Assembly (NCBI GenBank): GCA_035604615.1
Contig: DATNID010000063.1
Coordinates: forward strand, 7,326-71,325
Origin: DATJLY01 sp035604615
GTDB lineage: Bacteria > Pseudomonadota > Alphaproteobacteria > ATCC43930 > CGMCC-115725
Direction: 5' to 3'
DNA: 64,000 nt
This document shows, piece by piece, positions 50,359 to 58,469 of this stretch. The first letter of the stretch is position 1. Each line of letters starts with the position of its first letter. Under the pieces are notes generated by a model that saw nothing but the letters and a program-made list of their open reading frames with translations, ran no database searches and was not told the origin of the DNA. The translations under genes were made by a program, and so were the position numbers.

Positions 50359-51942
50359 ATGGCGACCGACAAACGGCCGAATTTCCTCTTCTTTATCGCC
50401 GATCAGCTGCGCGCGGACCATTTGGGTTGCTATGGCAACCAAATTGTCCGCACGCCCAATATCGACCGCATCGCTTCCCAGGGGTTCGCGGCCGACCGGT
50501 TTCACGTCGCCTCGCCCATCTGCATGCCCAACCGGGCGACCTTGATGACAGGCCGCATGCCCTCGCTCCACGGCGTGCGCCACAACGGCATCCCGTTGTC
50601 TCTGCACGCCACGAATTTCGTCGAGTTGCTGCGCCGCGCCGGGTATCGCACCGCGCTGGTGGGCAAGTCGCATCTCCAGAACATGACCGGCACGCCGCCG
50701 GCCTGGCCGCGCGATCCCGCGACAAGGCCGGCGCTCGAGGCGGTGGCGGACGAGGGCAACTATTTCCAGGAATGGAAGCCCTACTGGCGCGACCGGCCCG
50801 GCCACGACGTGGAGTTGCCCTATTACGGCTTCGCGACCGTGCATCTCACCATCGATCACGGCGACGACATCGAGGGCCATTACCGGCGCTGGCTCAAGGC
50901 GCGGGCGCCCGATTGCGAGCGGCTGATCGGGCCGGCCAACGCGCTGCCGACCCCGGGCCTCGCGCTGGCTGCTTCGCGGCAGGCGTGGCGCACGCGCCTG
51001 CCTGAGGCGCTCCACCCCATCGCCTATTGCGCCGAGATGAGCGAGGCCGTGATCGAGGGCGCGGCGCGGGCGGGCGAGCCGTTCTTCCTGTTCTGCTCCT
51101 TCGCCGAGCCGCATCATCCCTTCACCCCGCCCGGCAAGTATTGGGAGATGCACCGGCCCGAGGACGTCGCGCTGCCGCGCTCGTTTCGCGACGGCGCGAA
51201 CCGGCCGCCGTTCCATGTCGCGGCATTGCGCGCCGAGCGCGACGCCGGCCGCGCGTTGAAGCACACGCCTCAGCTCTTCGCCTGTACAGAAGAGGAGGCG
51301 CGCGAGGCGATCGCGCTCAATTACGGTTCGATCGCCTGCATCGACGACGCGGTGGGGCGCGTGCTGGCGCGGCTCGCAGCATTAGGGCTCGAGCGTGACA
51401 CCGTGGTGATCTTCACCGCCGATCACGGCGATTTCATGGGCGACCATCAGCTCCTGCTGAAGGGCCCCATCCATTACCGCGGCCTCATTCAGGCGCCGTT
51501 CGTGATGCGCGATCCGCAAGCCCCCCAGGCAGTGCGCAGCGACGCCCTCTGCGGCACGCTCGATCTCGCGCCCACCATCCTGGCGCGCGCCGGCGTGGCG
51601 GAATTCAACGGCATCCAGGGCCGCGATCTCGCGCCCATCGTGTCGGGCGCCGCCAGCACGCTGCACGCCGAGCTGCTGGTCGAGGAGGAAGGGCAGCGCC
51701 CGCAAGTGGGCTTCGAGGGCCGCGTGCGCATGCGCTCGCTGGTGACCGAGCGCCACCGGCTCAGCCTTTATGACGGCGTCGCCTCGGGCGAGATCTACGA
51801 TCTCCAGCGCGATCCCGACGAGATGATCAATCTGTGGGACGACCCGGCGAGCGCGAGTTTGCGCGCCGAGCTTCTTTTGCGCCTCGCGCATAAGATGATC
51901 GCGATGGCCGAGACCAGCCCCAACCCGACCGCGGCGGCGTGA
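50359..51942 (+). CDS. Type I sulfatase (formylglycine-dependent)
   Basis: The 527 aa protein begins RPNFLFFIADQLRADHLGCYG with metal-binding aspartates. It has the sulfatase motif C-x-P-x-R at C55 (PICMPNRATLMTGR), where the cysteine must be changed to formylglycine. TADHGDFMGDHQLLLKGPIHYRG holds the second metal-site and substrate residues. No signal peptide is seen, so it acts in the cytoplasm. No maturase gene is nearby. The last 15 codons recur at 52612-52656. Confidence 0.93.
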   Translation: MATDKRPNFLFFIADQLRADHLGCYGNQIVRTPNIDRIASQGFAADRFHVASPICMPNRATLMTGRMPSLHGVRHNGIPLSLHATNFVELLRRAGYRTALVGKSHLQNMTGTPPAWPRDPATRPALEAVADEGNYFQEWKPYWRDRPGHDVELPYYGFATVHLTIDHGDDIEGHYRRWLKARAPDCERLIGPANALPTPGLALAASRQAWRTRLPEALHPIAYCAEMSEAVIEGAARAGEPFFLFCSFAEPHHPFTPPGKYWEMHRPEDVALPRSFRDGANRPPFHVAALRAERDAGRALKHTPQLFACTEEEAREAIALNYGSIACIDDAVGRVLARLAALGLERDTVVIFTADHGDFMGDHQLLLKGPIHYRGLIQAPFVMRDPQAPQAVRSDALCGTLDLAPTILARAGVAEFNGIQGRDLAPIVSGAASTLHAELLVEEEGQRPQVGFEGRVRMRSLVTERHRLSLYDGVASGEIYDLQRDPDEMINLWDDPASASLRAELLLRLAHKMIAMAETSPNPTAAA

Positions 51943-52017
51943 GCGCGCGCGATCCGGTTGCGGTGCGGTCGGAAACGCGAGAATATTTGGGACGGACCGA
52001 AAAAAAAGGAGCGCGTG

Positions 52018-52566
52018 ATGAAACGAATATTCATGGCGGCCATGGCGATGGCGATCGTCCCCTTCGTGCCACACGCCGGCGCGGACGACGCGGCGCTTCT
52101 GGCCCAGAATGCCGTGCGGCAGGACCAGAGGGATGTCAGCCATGACACCAATGCCGTCGCGCGGGACAAGGAAGCCTACGCCCGCGAACAGAAGAAGCTG
52201 GGCGAGGACCACAACAAGACGGTGAAGGACTATTACGCGCTCGGCGGCGCCAAGCGCGACGCGGCCTACGCGGATGCCTACCGCAAGAATTACGAGAAGG
52301 CGGCGCAAGCTGCAGCCGCGAGGGGCGACCGAGCGGGCGCCGAAACCAACCGGCGGCAGGCCGAGGAGCAACGGCACAAATACGACGAGGCGCAGCATAA
52401 GATCAACGAGAGCCAGCACGCCTACGACGAGGATTTGCGCCGCGAGCAGGCCGACAGGGACCACATGACCCGCGCCTATAACGGCGCCGTCACCAACCAG
52501 CAGAAGCTCGGCGCCGACCAGCAGAACCTAAACCGCGACAAGGCGCAGCGCGACGCGGACAAGTAG
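52018..52566 (+). CDS. Exported coiled-coil protein
   Basis: The 182 aa product has a signal peptide (MKRIFMAAMAMAIVPFVPHAGA). The mature part is almost only charged helix (DVSHDTNAVARDKEAYAREQ, RRQAEEQRHKYDEAQHKINE, QQNLNRDKAQRDADK), so an extended coiled coil is expected. AAAAAAAGGAG precedes the ATG. It lies between the sulfatase gene and a relic of a sulfatase end. Function unknown. Confidence 0.8.
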   Translation: MKRIFMAAMAMAIVPFVPHAGADDAALLAQNAVRQDQRDVSHDTNAVARDKEAYAREQKKLGEDHNKTVKDYYALGGAKRDAAYADAYRKNYEKAAQAAAARGDRAGAETNRRQAEEQRHKYDEAQHKINESQHAYDEDLRREQADRDHMTRAYNGAVTNQQKLGADQQNLNRDKAQRDADK

Positions 52567-52581
52567 GTCTCCGCCCTTTTC

Positions 52582-52656
52582 CGCCTCGTCCTGAGCCTTG
52601 CCCGCAAGACGATCGCGATGGCCGAGACCAGCCCCAACCCAACCGCGGCGGCATGA
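52582..52656 (+). pseudogene. Relic of a second sulfatase gene (last 24 codons)
   Basis: The translation ends SLARKTIAMAETSPNPTAAA, against RLAHKMIAMAETSPNPTAAA at the end of the intact sulfatase. The last 45 bp match 51898-51942 at 43 positions. No upstream sulfatase sequence remains. The 187 bp gap to the next gene holds nothing else apart from that gene's leader. Confidence 0.75.
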
Positions 52657-52753
52657 CAGCGGGCCGACACGCAACCGACACGGTTCTTTTTCGAGAGCGT
52701 CATGGTTCGCCGCTAGCCTTCCCGGTCGTTCCTGACCGAGGGGGAGAAAGGTC

Positions 52754-54352
52754 ATGCGCAAGATCGAGACCGCCCGGCGCCAGATGGCCGTCATGTGCGC
52801 GGGCGCCGCGCTGGTCGGCGCGGCGTGCCACTCAGCCGCTGGTGCCGAGGTCTACACCGCGACGCCGATCAAGCACCTGGTGGTGATCTTCGACGAGAAC
52901 AACTCGTTCGATCATTATTTCGGCACCTATCCCGTCGCCACGAACCCGCCGAACGAGCCGCGCTTCGTCGCGGCCGACGACACACCGACGATCAACGGGC
53001 TTGGCGGCGGCCTGCTGACGAGCAATCCCAATTCGATCGCGCCGTTCCGGCTCGACCGCAGCCAGGCCGCGCTCGATTGTGACAACAGCAACGCCTACGC
53101 GGCGGAGCAGAAGGCCTTCGATCACGGGTTGATGGACAAGTTTCCGCAGAACACCAGCGCGGCGGCGTCGGCGGCCAGCGGCGACCTGGTCGCCTGCCCC
53201 GCCGGGATTGGGATGGGCTATTACGATGGCAACACGGTTACCGCGCTGTGGAACTACGCCCAGCACTTCGCCATGAGCGACAATTTCTTCGATACCGAAT
53301 TCGGTACCACGGTGATGGGGCACCTCAACCTGGTCTCGGGCCAGACGCATCAGACCTTCGAGCCGGGCAATGTCTTGAAGACCGGCGCCACGAGCTTCGT
53401 CATCCGCAACGGTTCGGTGATCGCCAATCTCGATTCCGCGCTCGACGATTGCAAGGCCGCACCGGTGGGCGGACAGCCGGTCGCTTCGGTGCAGATGACC
53501 GGCGCCAATGTCGGCGACCTGCTCAACGCGAAGGGCATTGCCTGGGGATGGTTCTACGGCGATTTCACGGCGCAGCCGGGCTCGACCGCGACGCACGCGG
53601 TCTGCACCACCGGCTACGACGTTCATTACGACCCCTTCCAATACTATCCCTCGACCGCCAATCCGCACCATCTGCCGCCGGGCTCTATGGCGATGGTCGG
53701 ACGCCAGGGCGATCAGGCGAATCATCAATATGACCTCGACGCCTTCTCGGCTGCGCTCGCCGCGGGACGATTGCCGGCGGTGACGTTCCTCAAGGCTCCG
53801 GCGACCGAGACCGGGCATCCGCAGACCTCGGACGCGCTGAGCGAACAGACGTTTCTGGTAGATACGATCAACGCGCTGCAGCGGTCCTCGGCGTGGCATG
53901 ACATGGCCATCCTCATCGCCTACGACGACAGCGACGGCTGGTACGATCATGTTCTGTCGCCGATCCTCAGCCAGTCGAGCGATGCGACCGTCGATTTCCT
54001 GTGCGGCAGCGTGGCCCTGCCGGCGGGCGCCTACAACGACCGCTGCGGCTATGGGCAGCGGTTGCTGTTCCTCGTCATCTCGCCCTTCGCCAAGCGCAAC
54101 TATGTCGATCACAAGACGCTCGACACCACTTCGATCCTGGCATTCATCGAGGATAATTGGCATCTGGGCCGCATCGATTCCCTCGATCATCCGAACGATA
54201 CGCCCGACGGTAATCCGCCGCCGGGGCAAGGCTCGTTCGACCGGCTCGCCGGCTCGATCATGGGCCTGTTCGATTTCGACGACGCGCCGGACCTCCACCC
54301 GCTCATTCTCGACGACAGCACCGGCGAGGTGGTCAAAACCGGACGCTACTAG
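52754..54352 (+). CDS. Secreted phosphoesterase (phospholipase C/AcpA family)
   Basis: The 532 aa product has a signal peptide (RRQMAVMCAGAALVGAA) and the phospholipase C family motif VVIFDENNSFDHYFGTYP near residue 50. FDTEFGTTVMGHLNLVSGQTHQ and IAYDDSDGWYDHV follow as further metal-site motifs. Members cleave phospholipids or phosphomonoesters outside the cytoplasm. The similarly placed acid phosphatase AcpA is an alternative. It is not obviously operonic with nadA, since a strong hairpin and a new promoter lie between them. Confidence 0.9.
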   Translation: MRKIETARRQMAVMCAGAALVGAACHSAAGAEVYTATPIKHLVVIFDENNSFDHYFGTYPVATNPPNEPRFVAADDTPTINGLGGGLLTSNPNSIAPFRLDRSQAALDCDNSNAYAAEQKAFDHGLMDKFPQNTSAAASAASGDLVACPAGIGMGYYDGNTVTALWNYAQHFAMSDNFFDTEFGTTVMGHLNLVSGQTHQTFEPGNVLKTGATSFVIRNGSVIANLDSALDDCKAAPVGGQPVASVQMTGANVGDLLNAKGIAWGWFYGDFTAQPGSTATHAVCTTGYDVHYDPFQYYPSTANPHHLPPGSMAMVGRQGDQANHQYDLDAFSAALAAGRLPAVTFLKAPATETGHPQTSDALSEQTFLVDTINALQRSSAWHDMAILIAYDDSDGWYDHVLSPILSQSSDATVDFLCGSVALPAGAYNDRCGYGQRLLFLVISPFAKRNYVDHKTLDTTSILAFIEDNWHLGRIDSLDHPNDTPDGNPPPGQGSFDRLAGSIMGLFDFDDAPDLHPLILDDSTGEVVKTGRY

Positions 54353-54378
54353 CCACGGCGTCGTTGTGACATCGTTAA

Positions 54379-54406
54379 GGCGCGCGCGGCCGGGGCCGCG
54401 CGCGCC
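54379..54406 (+). terminator. Very strong GC hairpin after the phosphoesterase gene
   Basis: GGCGCGCGCGGCC and GGCCGCGCGCGCC form a perfect 13 bp stem with a 2 nt loop. There is no T-tract, so it is either a Rho-type end or an mRNA-protecting stem. Confidence 0.6.
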
Positions 54407-54428
54407 GCTCCTGCCCCAACCTTCACCC

Positions 54429-54458
54429 TTGACATCCCCTTATACTCAGGTGTAGCAT
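54429..54458 (+). promoter_or_regulatory. Promoter of nadA (-35 TTGACA, -10 TAGCAT)
   Basis: A consensus -35 (54429-54434) and TAGCAT (54453-54458) are separated by 18 bp. The start codon of nadA lies 77 bp after the -10. The first operator-like repeat covers the spacer and the -10. Confidence 0.65.
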
Positions 54459-54460
54459 AA
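54440..54460. promoter_or_regulatory. Putative NAD-regulator operator 1
   Basis: The half-sites ATACTCA (54442-54448) and GTAGCAT (54452-54458) lie 3 bp apart. The same 7-3-7 design, read in reverse, recurs 62 bp downstream. Occupancy would block the -10 of the nadA promoter. Confidence 0.6.
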
Positions 54461-54503
54461 CTTAAATACGGGCGATGTTTGCCCGCTTTCTTTGGCTCAA
54501 GAA

Positions 54504-54522
54504 ATGCTCAAATTGAGTATAA
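54504..54522. promoter_or_regulatory. Putative NAD-regulator operator 2
   Basis: ATGCTCA-AAT-TGAGTAT is a 7-3-7 inverted repeat with 6 of 7 matched pairs. Its reverse complement agrees with operator 1 at 15 of 19 positions. It lies in the leader, 12 bp before nadA. Confidence 0.65.
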
Positions 54523-54534
54523 ATCGGTGAGGCC

Positions 54535-55524
54535 ATGCCAGATACGGTGTACCCAGACCTGCTCGAACGCACGCGGCCCCTTTACGAGCGGGTGCGGCGC
54601 GTCATTCCGCCGATGGAATGGCCGGTCTTTGCTGGCGACGTCGACGCGATCCTGGCGCTGAAGCGGGCGCGGAACGCGGTGATCCTCGCCCACAACTACC
54701 AGACACCGGAGATTTTCCACTGCGTCGCCGACATCACCGGCGACAGCCTGGCCTTGGCGCGCGAGGCGGCCGGGACCGACGCCGATGTGATCGTCCTCGC
54801 CGGCGTCCATTTCATGGCCGAGACGGCGAAGCTCCTGAACCCCGGGAAGACCGTGCTCATCCCCGACACGGCGGCCGGCTGCTCGCTCGCCGCCTCGATC
54901 ACCGCCGCCGACGTACGCTTGCTGCGCCAGCGCTATCCCGGCGTGCCGGTGGTGAGCTATGTCAACACCTCGGCCGCGGTGAAGGCGGAATCGGATATCT
55001 GCTGCACCTCGGGCAACGCCAAGAAGATCGTCGAATCCCTCGGCGTCCCGCGCGTCATCATGCTGCCGGACGAGTATCTGGCGCAGAACGTCGCCGCCGA
55101 GACCGCGGTCGAGATCATCGCCTGGGCCGGCCATTGCGAGGTGCACGAGCGCTTCACCGCGGCGGAAATCCGCGCGCTGCGCCGGACCCATCCCGGCATC
55201 GTCGTGCTGGCCCATCCCGAATGCCCGCCCGAGGTCGTGGCCGAGGCCGATTTCGCCGGATCGACCGCCGCCATGGCGGACTATGTCGGGGCGCATCATC
55301 CGGCGCGGGTGGTGCTGATGACGGAATGCTCGATGAGCGACAACGTGGCCTTGGCGCATCCCGAGACCGAGTTCGTGCGGCCGTGCAATCTATGCCCGCA
55401 CATGAAGCGGATCACGCTGGCCAACATCCGCCGCGCGCTCGAGACCATGACCACCGAGGTGACGATCGCGCCCGAGCTCGCCACCCGCGCGCGCCGCGCC
55501 GTCGAGCGCATGCTCGCGGTCTGA
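54535..55524 (+). CDS. nadA: Quinolinate synthase A
   Basis: The 329 aa protein condenses iminoaspartate and dihydroxyacetone phosphate to quinolinate. The three [4Fe-4S] ligand cysteines can be placed at C116 (AAGCSLA), C230 (HPECPP) and C287 (CNLCPHMK). AHNYQTPEI and TSGNAKKIV are further family motifs. The ATG has GGTGAGG upstream. nadB, normally next to nadA, is absent from the window, so the aspartate-oxidising partner must be elsewhere (nadB or an aspartate dehydrogenase). Confidence 0.97.
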   Translation: MPDTVYPDLLERTRPLYERVRRVIPPMEWPVFAGDVDAILALKRARNAVILAHNYQTPEIFHCVADITGDSLALAREAAGTDADVIVLAGVHFMAETAKLLNPGKTVLIPDTAAGCSLAASITAADVRLLRQRYPGVPVVSYVNTSAAVKAESDICCTSGNAKKIVESLGVPRVIMLPDEYLAQNVAAETAVEIIAWAGHCEVHERFTAAEIRALRRTHPGIVVLAHPECPPEVVAEADFAGSTAAMADYVGAHHPARVVLMTECSMSDNVALAHPETEFVRPCNLCPHMKRITLANIRRALETMTTEVTIAPELATRARRAVERMLAV

Positions 55525-55549
55525 GGCAAATTACGACGGGATCGGCGCC

Positions 55550-55655
55550 GTGCGTCCTTCGACTACGCTTCGCTCCGCTCAGGATGAGGGGCGTTGTACA
55601 ACCTTCCTCATCCTGAGCGGAGCGGCGCGCTGCGCCGCGCAGTCGAAGGACGCAC
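55550..55655. repeat. 106 bp dispersed palindromic repeat, copy 2
   Basis: It has the same outer (GTGCGTCC/GGACGCAC) and inner (GCTCCGCTCAGGATGAGG and complement) arms as copy 1 at 9912. The centre differs and is itself a small palindrome (GTTGTACAAC). It fills the nadA-nadC gap and ends 4 bp before the nadC start codon. Confidence 0.9.
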
Positions 55656-55659
55656 CATC

Positions 55660-56508
55660 ATGACCGTTCCCCCGCTGCCGACGATCATGATCGAGCCCCT
55701 GGTGCGGGCGGCTCTCCTCGAAGACCTGGGCCGCGCCGGCGACATCACCACCGACGCGATCGTGCCTTCGCACGCGCGCGGGCGCACCGCCTTGGTCGCG
55801 CGCCAGCCCGGCACCGTCGCGGGACTCGATTGCGCGCTGCTGGCGTTCCGCCTCATCGATCCCGAGGTGAAGGCCGAGGTGGCGCGGCCCGACGGCAGCA
55901 CCGTCGCCAAGGGCGAGACCATCGCCACCATCTCAGGGCCCACGCGCGGCATCCTCACCGGCGAGCGCGTCGCGCTCAATTTCCTGTGCCATCTCTCCGG
56001 CATCGCCTCGATGGCGGCCGCGGTCGTGCGCTCGATCGCGGGGACGCGCGCGCGGCTGGTGTGCACGCGCAAGACCACGCCCGGCTTGCGCGCGGTGCAG
56101 AAATACGCGGTGCGCGTCGGCGGCGGCTTCAACCACCGCTTCGGGCTCGACGACGGCGTCCTGATCAAGGACAACCACATCGCGGCGGCGGGCTCGCTCG
56201 AGGAGGCGGTGGCGCGGGCGCGCGCCGCGATCGGCCACCTGGTGAAGATCGAACTCGAAGTCGACACCATGGCGCAGCTCGAGAAGGCATTGGCCCTGCG
56301 CCTCGACGCGGTGCTGCTCGACAACATGAGCAACGACGAGATGCGGCGCGCAGTGGCGATGGTGGCGGGGCGGCTCGTCACCGAGGCGTCGGGCGGCATC
56401 ACCCCCGCGAGCGCGCCCGCCATCGCCGCGACCGGCGTCGATCTCCTGTCCAGCGGCGCCCTCACCCATTCGGTCACCGCGCTCGATATCGGTCTCGATT
56501 GGCGCTGA
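55660..56508 (+). CDS. nadC: Nicotinate-nucleotide pyrophosphorylase (carboxylating)
   Basis: The 282 aa protein turns quinolinate and PRPP into nicotinate mononucleotide. Family features: LLEDLGRAGDITTDAIVP at the start, RLVCTRKTTPGLRAVQKYAVRVGGGFNHRFGLDDGVLIKDNHI in the middle and VTEASGGITPASAPAIAATGVDLLSSGALTHS at the end. The start lies directly after the palindromic repeat; the usual Shine-Dalgarno region is made of repeat sequence (GAAGGACGC), which may therefore supply the ribosome binding site. Confidence 0.97.
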   Translation: MTVPPLPTIMIEPLVRAALLEDLGRAGDITTDAIVPSHARGRTALVARQPGTVAGLDCALLAFRLIDPEVKAEVARPDGSTVAKGETIATISGPTRGILTGERVALNFLCHLSGIASMAAAVVRSIAGTRARLVCTRKTTPGLRAVQKYAVRVGGGFNHRFGLDDGVLIKDNHIAAAGSLEEAVARARAAIGHLVKIELEVDTMAQLEKALALRLDAVLLDNMSNDEMRRAVAMVAGRLVTEASGGITPASAPAIAATGVDLLSSGALTHSVTALDIGLDWR

Positions 56509-56557
56509 GCGATCTTCTGGTATCCTGGGGCGCATCCCTGGGGAGGAGACCAGCGTC

Positions 56558-57316
56558 ATGCCCGTGCTCAAGCGTCCCGACGCCGAGATCCATTACGAGG
56601 AATTCGGCGCAGGATATCCGGTTCTGTTGTTCGCGCCGGGCGGCATGCGCTCGCAGATGGGGATGTGGCACACGCCGCCGGGCGGGCCGCCGCGGGTATG
56701 GTCGGACTGGACCGAGGTGCTGGGGCGGCACTATCGCGTCATCGCCATGGACCAGCGCAATGCCGGCAAGTCCAAGGGGGCGATCGCGGCCAATCACGGC
56801 TGGGATACCTATGCCGCGGACCAGTTGGCGCTGCTCGACCATCTCGGCATCAAGGCGTGCCACACGCTCGGCGGCTGCATCGGCTCGAGCTATTGCCTCA
56901 AGCTGATCGAGGCCGCGCCCGGCCGCACCAGCGCCGCGGTGCTGCAGAACCCGATCGGCCTCAACCCCGAATTCCCGACATATTTCCCCGAGGGCTTCGC
57001 CGAGTGGACCAAGGAGCAGATGGCCGCCCGCTCCGACCTCGACCCCGCCGCGGTCGCCGCCTTCGGCAAGCGCATGTGGGGCGGCGAGTTCGTGTTCGCG
57101 GTCAGCCGCGATTTCGTCAAGCGCTGCACCACGCCGTGCCTGGTGCTGCCCGGCAACGACAAGCCGCATCCCGCCGTGACCGGGCTCGAACTGGCCGAGA
57201 TCCTCCCCAAGGCCGAGATGCTGCGCGACTGGAAGGGCCCCGATCATTTCGAGGCGCAGCGCCGCACCGTGCTCGCCTTCCTCGACAAGCACACGCCGGC
57301 CGCGCAGCGGCACTAG
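56558..57316 (+). CDS. Alpha/beta hydrolase with Cys at the nucleophile position
   Basis: The 252 aa protein has an alpha/beta hydrolase fold: VLLFAPGGMRSQMG, VIAMDQRNAGKSKG, then the elbow HTLGGCIGSSY, and LVLPGNDKPHP and WKGPDHFEAQ at the acid and His positions. The elbow reads G-G-C-I-G where G-x-S-x-G is usual, as in dienelactone hydrolase. A strong GGGGAGGAG precedes the ATG. It is 5 bp before the MetE-like gene, so the two are probably co-expressed. Confidence 0.88.
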   Translation: MPVLKRPDAEIHYEEFGAGYPVLLFAPGGMRSQMGMWHTPPGGPPRVWSDWTEVLGRHYRVIAMDQRNAGKSKGAIAANHGWDTYAADQLALLDHLGIKACHTLGGCIGSSYCLKLIEAAPGRTSAAVLQNPIGLNPEFPTYFPEGFAEWTKEQMAARSDLDPAAVAAFGKRMWGGEFVFAVSRDFVKRCTTPCLVLPGNDKPHPAVTGLELAEILPKAEMLRDWKGPDHFEAQRRTVLAFLDKHTPAAQRH

Positions 57317-57320
57317 GGCG

Positions 57321-58460
57321 ATGATCCCCAATCCCGGCCGCATCCTCACCACCCATGTCGGCAGCCTGCCGCGGCCGCCGGATTTGCGCGCGCTCCTCCT
57401 CGCCAGGGACGACGGCAAGCCGGTCGACGAAGCCGCCTTCGCATCGCTGCTGCGCGGCGCCGTCAAGGACACGGTCCAACGCCAGGTCGCGATCGGCCTC
57501 GACCTCGTCAGCGATGGCGAAATGGGAAAAATTGCCTATTCCACGTACATCGCCTCGCGGCTCTCGGGCTATTCCGGCAACGGTCCCGGCACCGTCGCGC
57601 GCGATCTCCAGGACTTTCCCGACTTCGCCAAGACCAGCACCCGCGGCCTCGGCGTCAAGCGGCCACTGTGCCAAGCCCCGCTCGCGCTCAAGGACCGCAA
57701 GCCGCTCGAGACCGATCTCGCGAACTTCGCCGCCGCCGTCGCATCGGCGCATCCCGTGGGCGCGTTCATGACCGCGGCCTCGCCGGGCGTCACCGCGTAT
57801 TTCCTGCGCAACCAGTATTACCCGTCGCATGCGGCATATCTCGCCGCGCTGGTGCCGTTCCTGCGCGACGAGTACGAGGCGATCGTCGCGGCGGGGTTCG
57901 ATGTCCAGCTCGACTGCCCCGATCTCGCCATGTCGCGCCACCTCGGCTACGCCGACGCGAGCGACGCCGAATTCGACCGGCTGTGCGAGGAGGCGCTCGA
58001 GGCCTTGGGCGAGGCGACGCGCGCCATTCCGGCGGAACGCATGCGGCTTCATCTGTGCTGGGGCAACTATGCGGGGCCGCACCACCACGACCTGCCGTTG
58101 GAGAAAGTCCTGCCCCGCGCGCTCAAGTCACGCGCAAAGGCGATCTCCTTCGAAGGCGCCAATCCGCGCCACGAGCACGAATATGAAGTGTTCGAGAGCA
58201 TCCGCCTCCCCGACGACCGCGTGATCCTGCCCGGCGTCATCGATTCCGCGACCAACTTCATCGAGCATCCGCGCCTCGTCGCGCAGCGCATCGAGCGCTA
58301 TGCCCGGATCGTCGGGCGCGAGCGCGTCATCGCCTCGGTCGATTGCGGCTTCGGCACCGCCGCCAGCTCGCAAGGCGTCGATCCGGCGATCGCCTGGGCC
58401 AAGCTCGAGGCGCTGGTCGCGGGCGCGCGGATCGCGTCCGGCCGTCTCTGGCGCGCCTAG
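57321..58460 (+). CDS. MetE C-terminal-domain-like methyltransferase, second copy
   Basis: The 379 aa protein starts LTTHVGSLPRP and has the zinc ligands of the cobalamin-independent methionine synthase family: H and C in LHLCWGNY, E in SFEGANPRHEHE and C in SVDCGFGTAA. The N-terminal half of MetE is missing. It is only distantly related to the one at 10631. Others of this type act in degradation of methylated or xenobiotic substrates. It lies in a run with hydrolase, BNR protein and binding-protein genes. Confidence 0.9.
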   Translation: MIPNPGRILTTHVGSLPRPPDLRALLLARDDGKPVDEAAFASLLRGAVKDTVQRQVAIGLDLVSDGEMGKIAYSTYIASRLSGYSGNGPGTVARDLQDFPDFAKTSTRGLGVKRPLCQAPLALKDRKPLETDLANFAAAVASAHPVGAFMTAASPGVTAYFLRNQYYPSHAAYLAALVPFLRDEYEAIVAAGFDVQLDCPDLAMSRHLGYADASDAEFDRLCEEALEALGEATRAIPAERMRLHLCWGNYAGPHHHDLPLEKVLPRALKSRAKAISFEGANPRHEHEYEVFESIRLPDDRVILPGVIDSATNFIEHPRLVAQRIERYARIVGRERVIASVDCGFGTAASSQGVDPAIAWAKLEALVAGARIASGRLWRA

Positions 58461-58469
58461 GAGAAGCCG

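Noticed and set aside
54353..54534. nadA leader considered as a NAD-II type riboswitch
   Set aside because: No match to the known riboswitch cores could be seen by eye; the DNA-type inverted repeats at the promoter explain control better.
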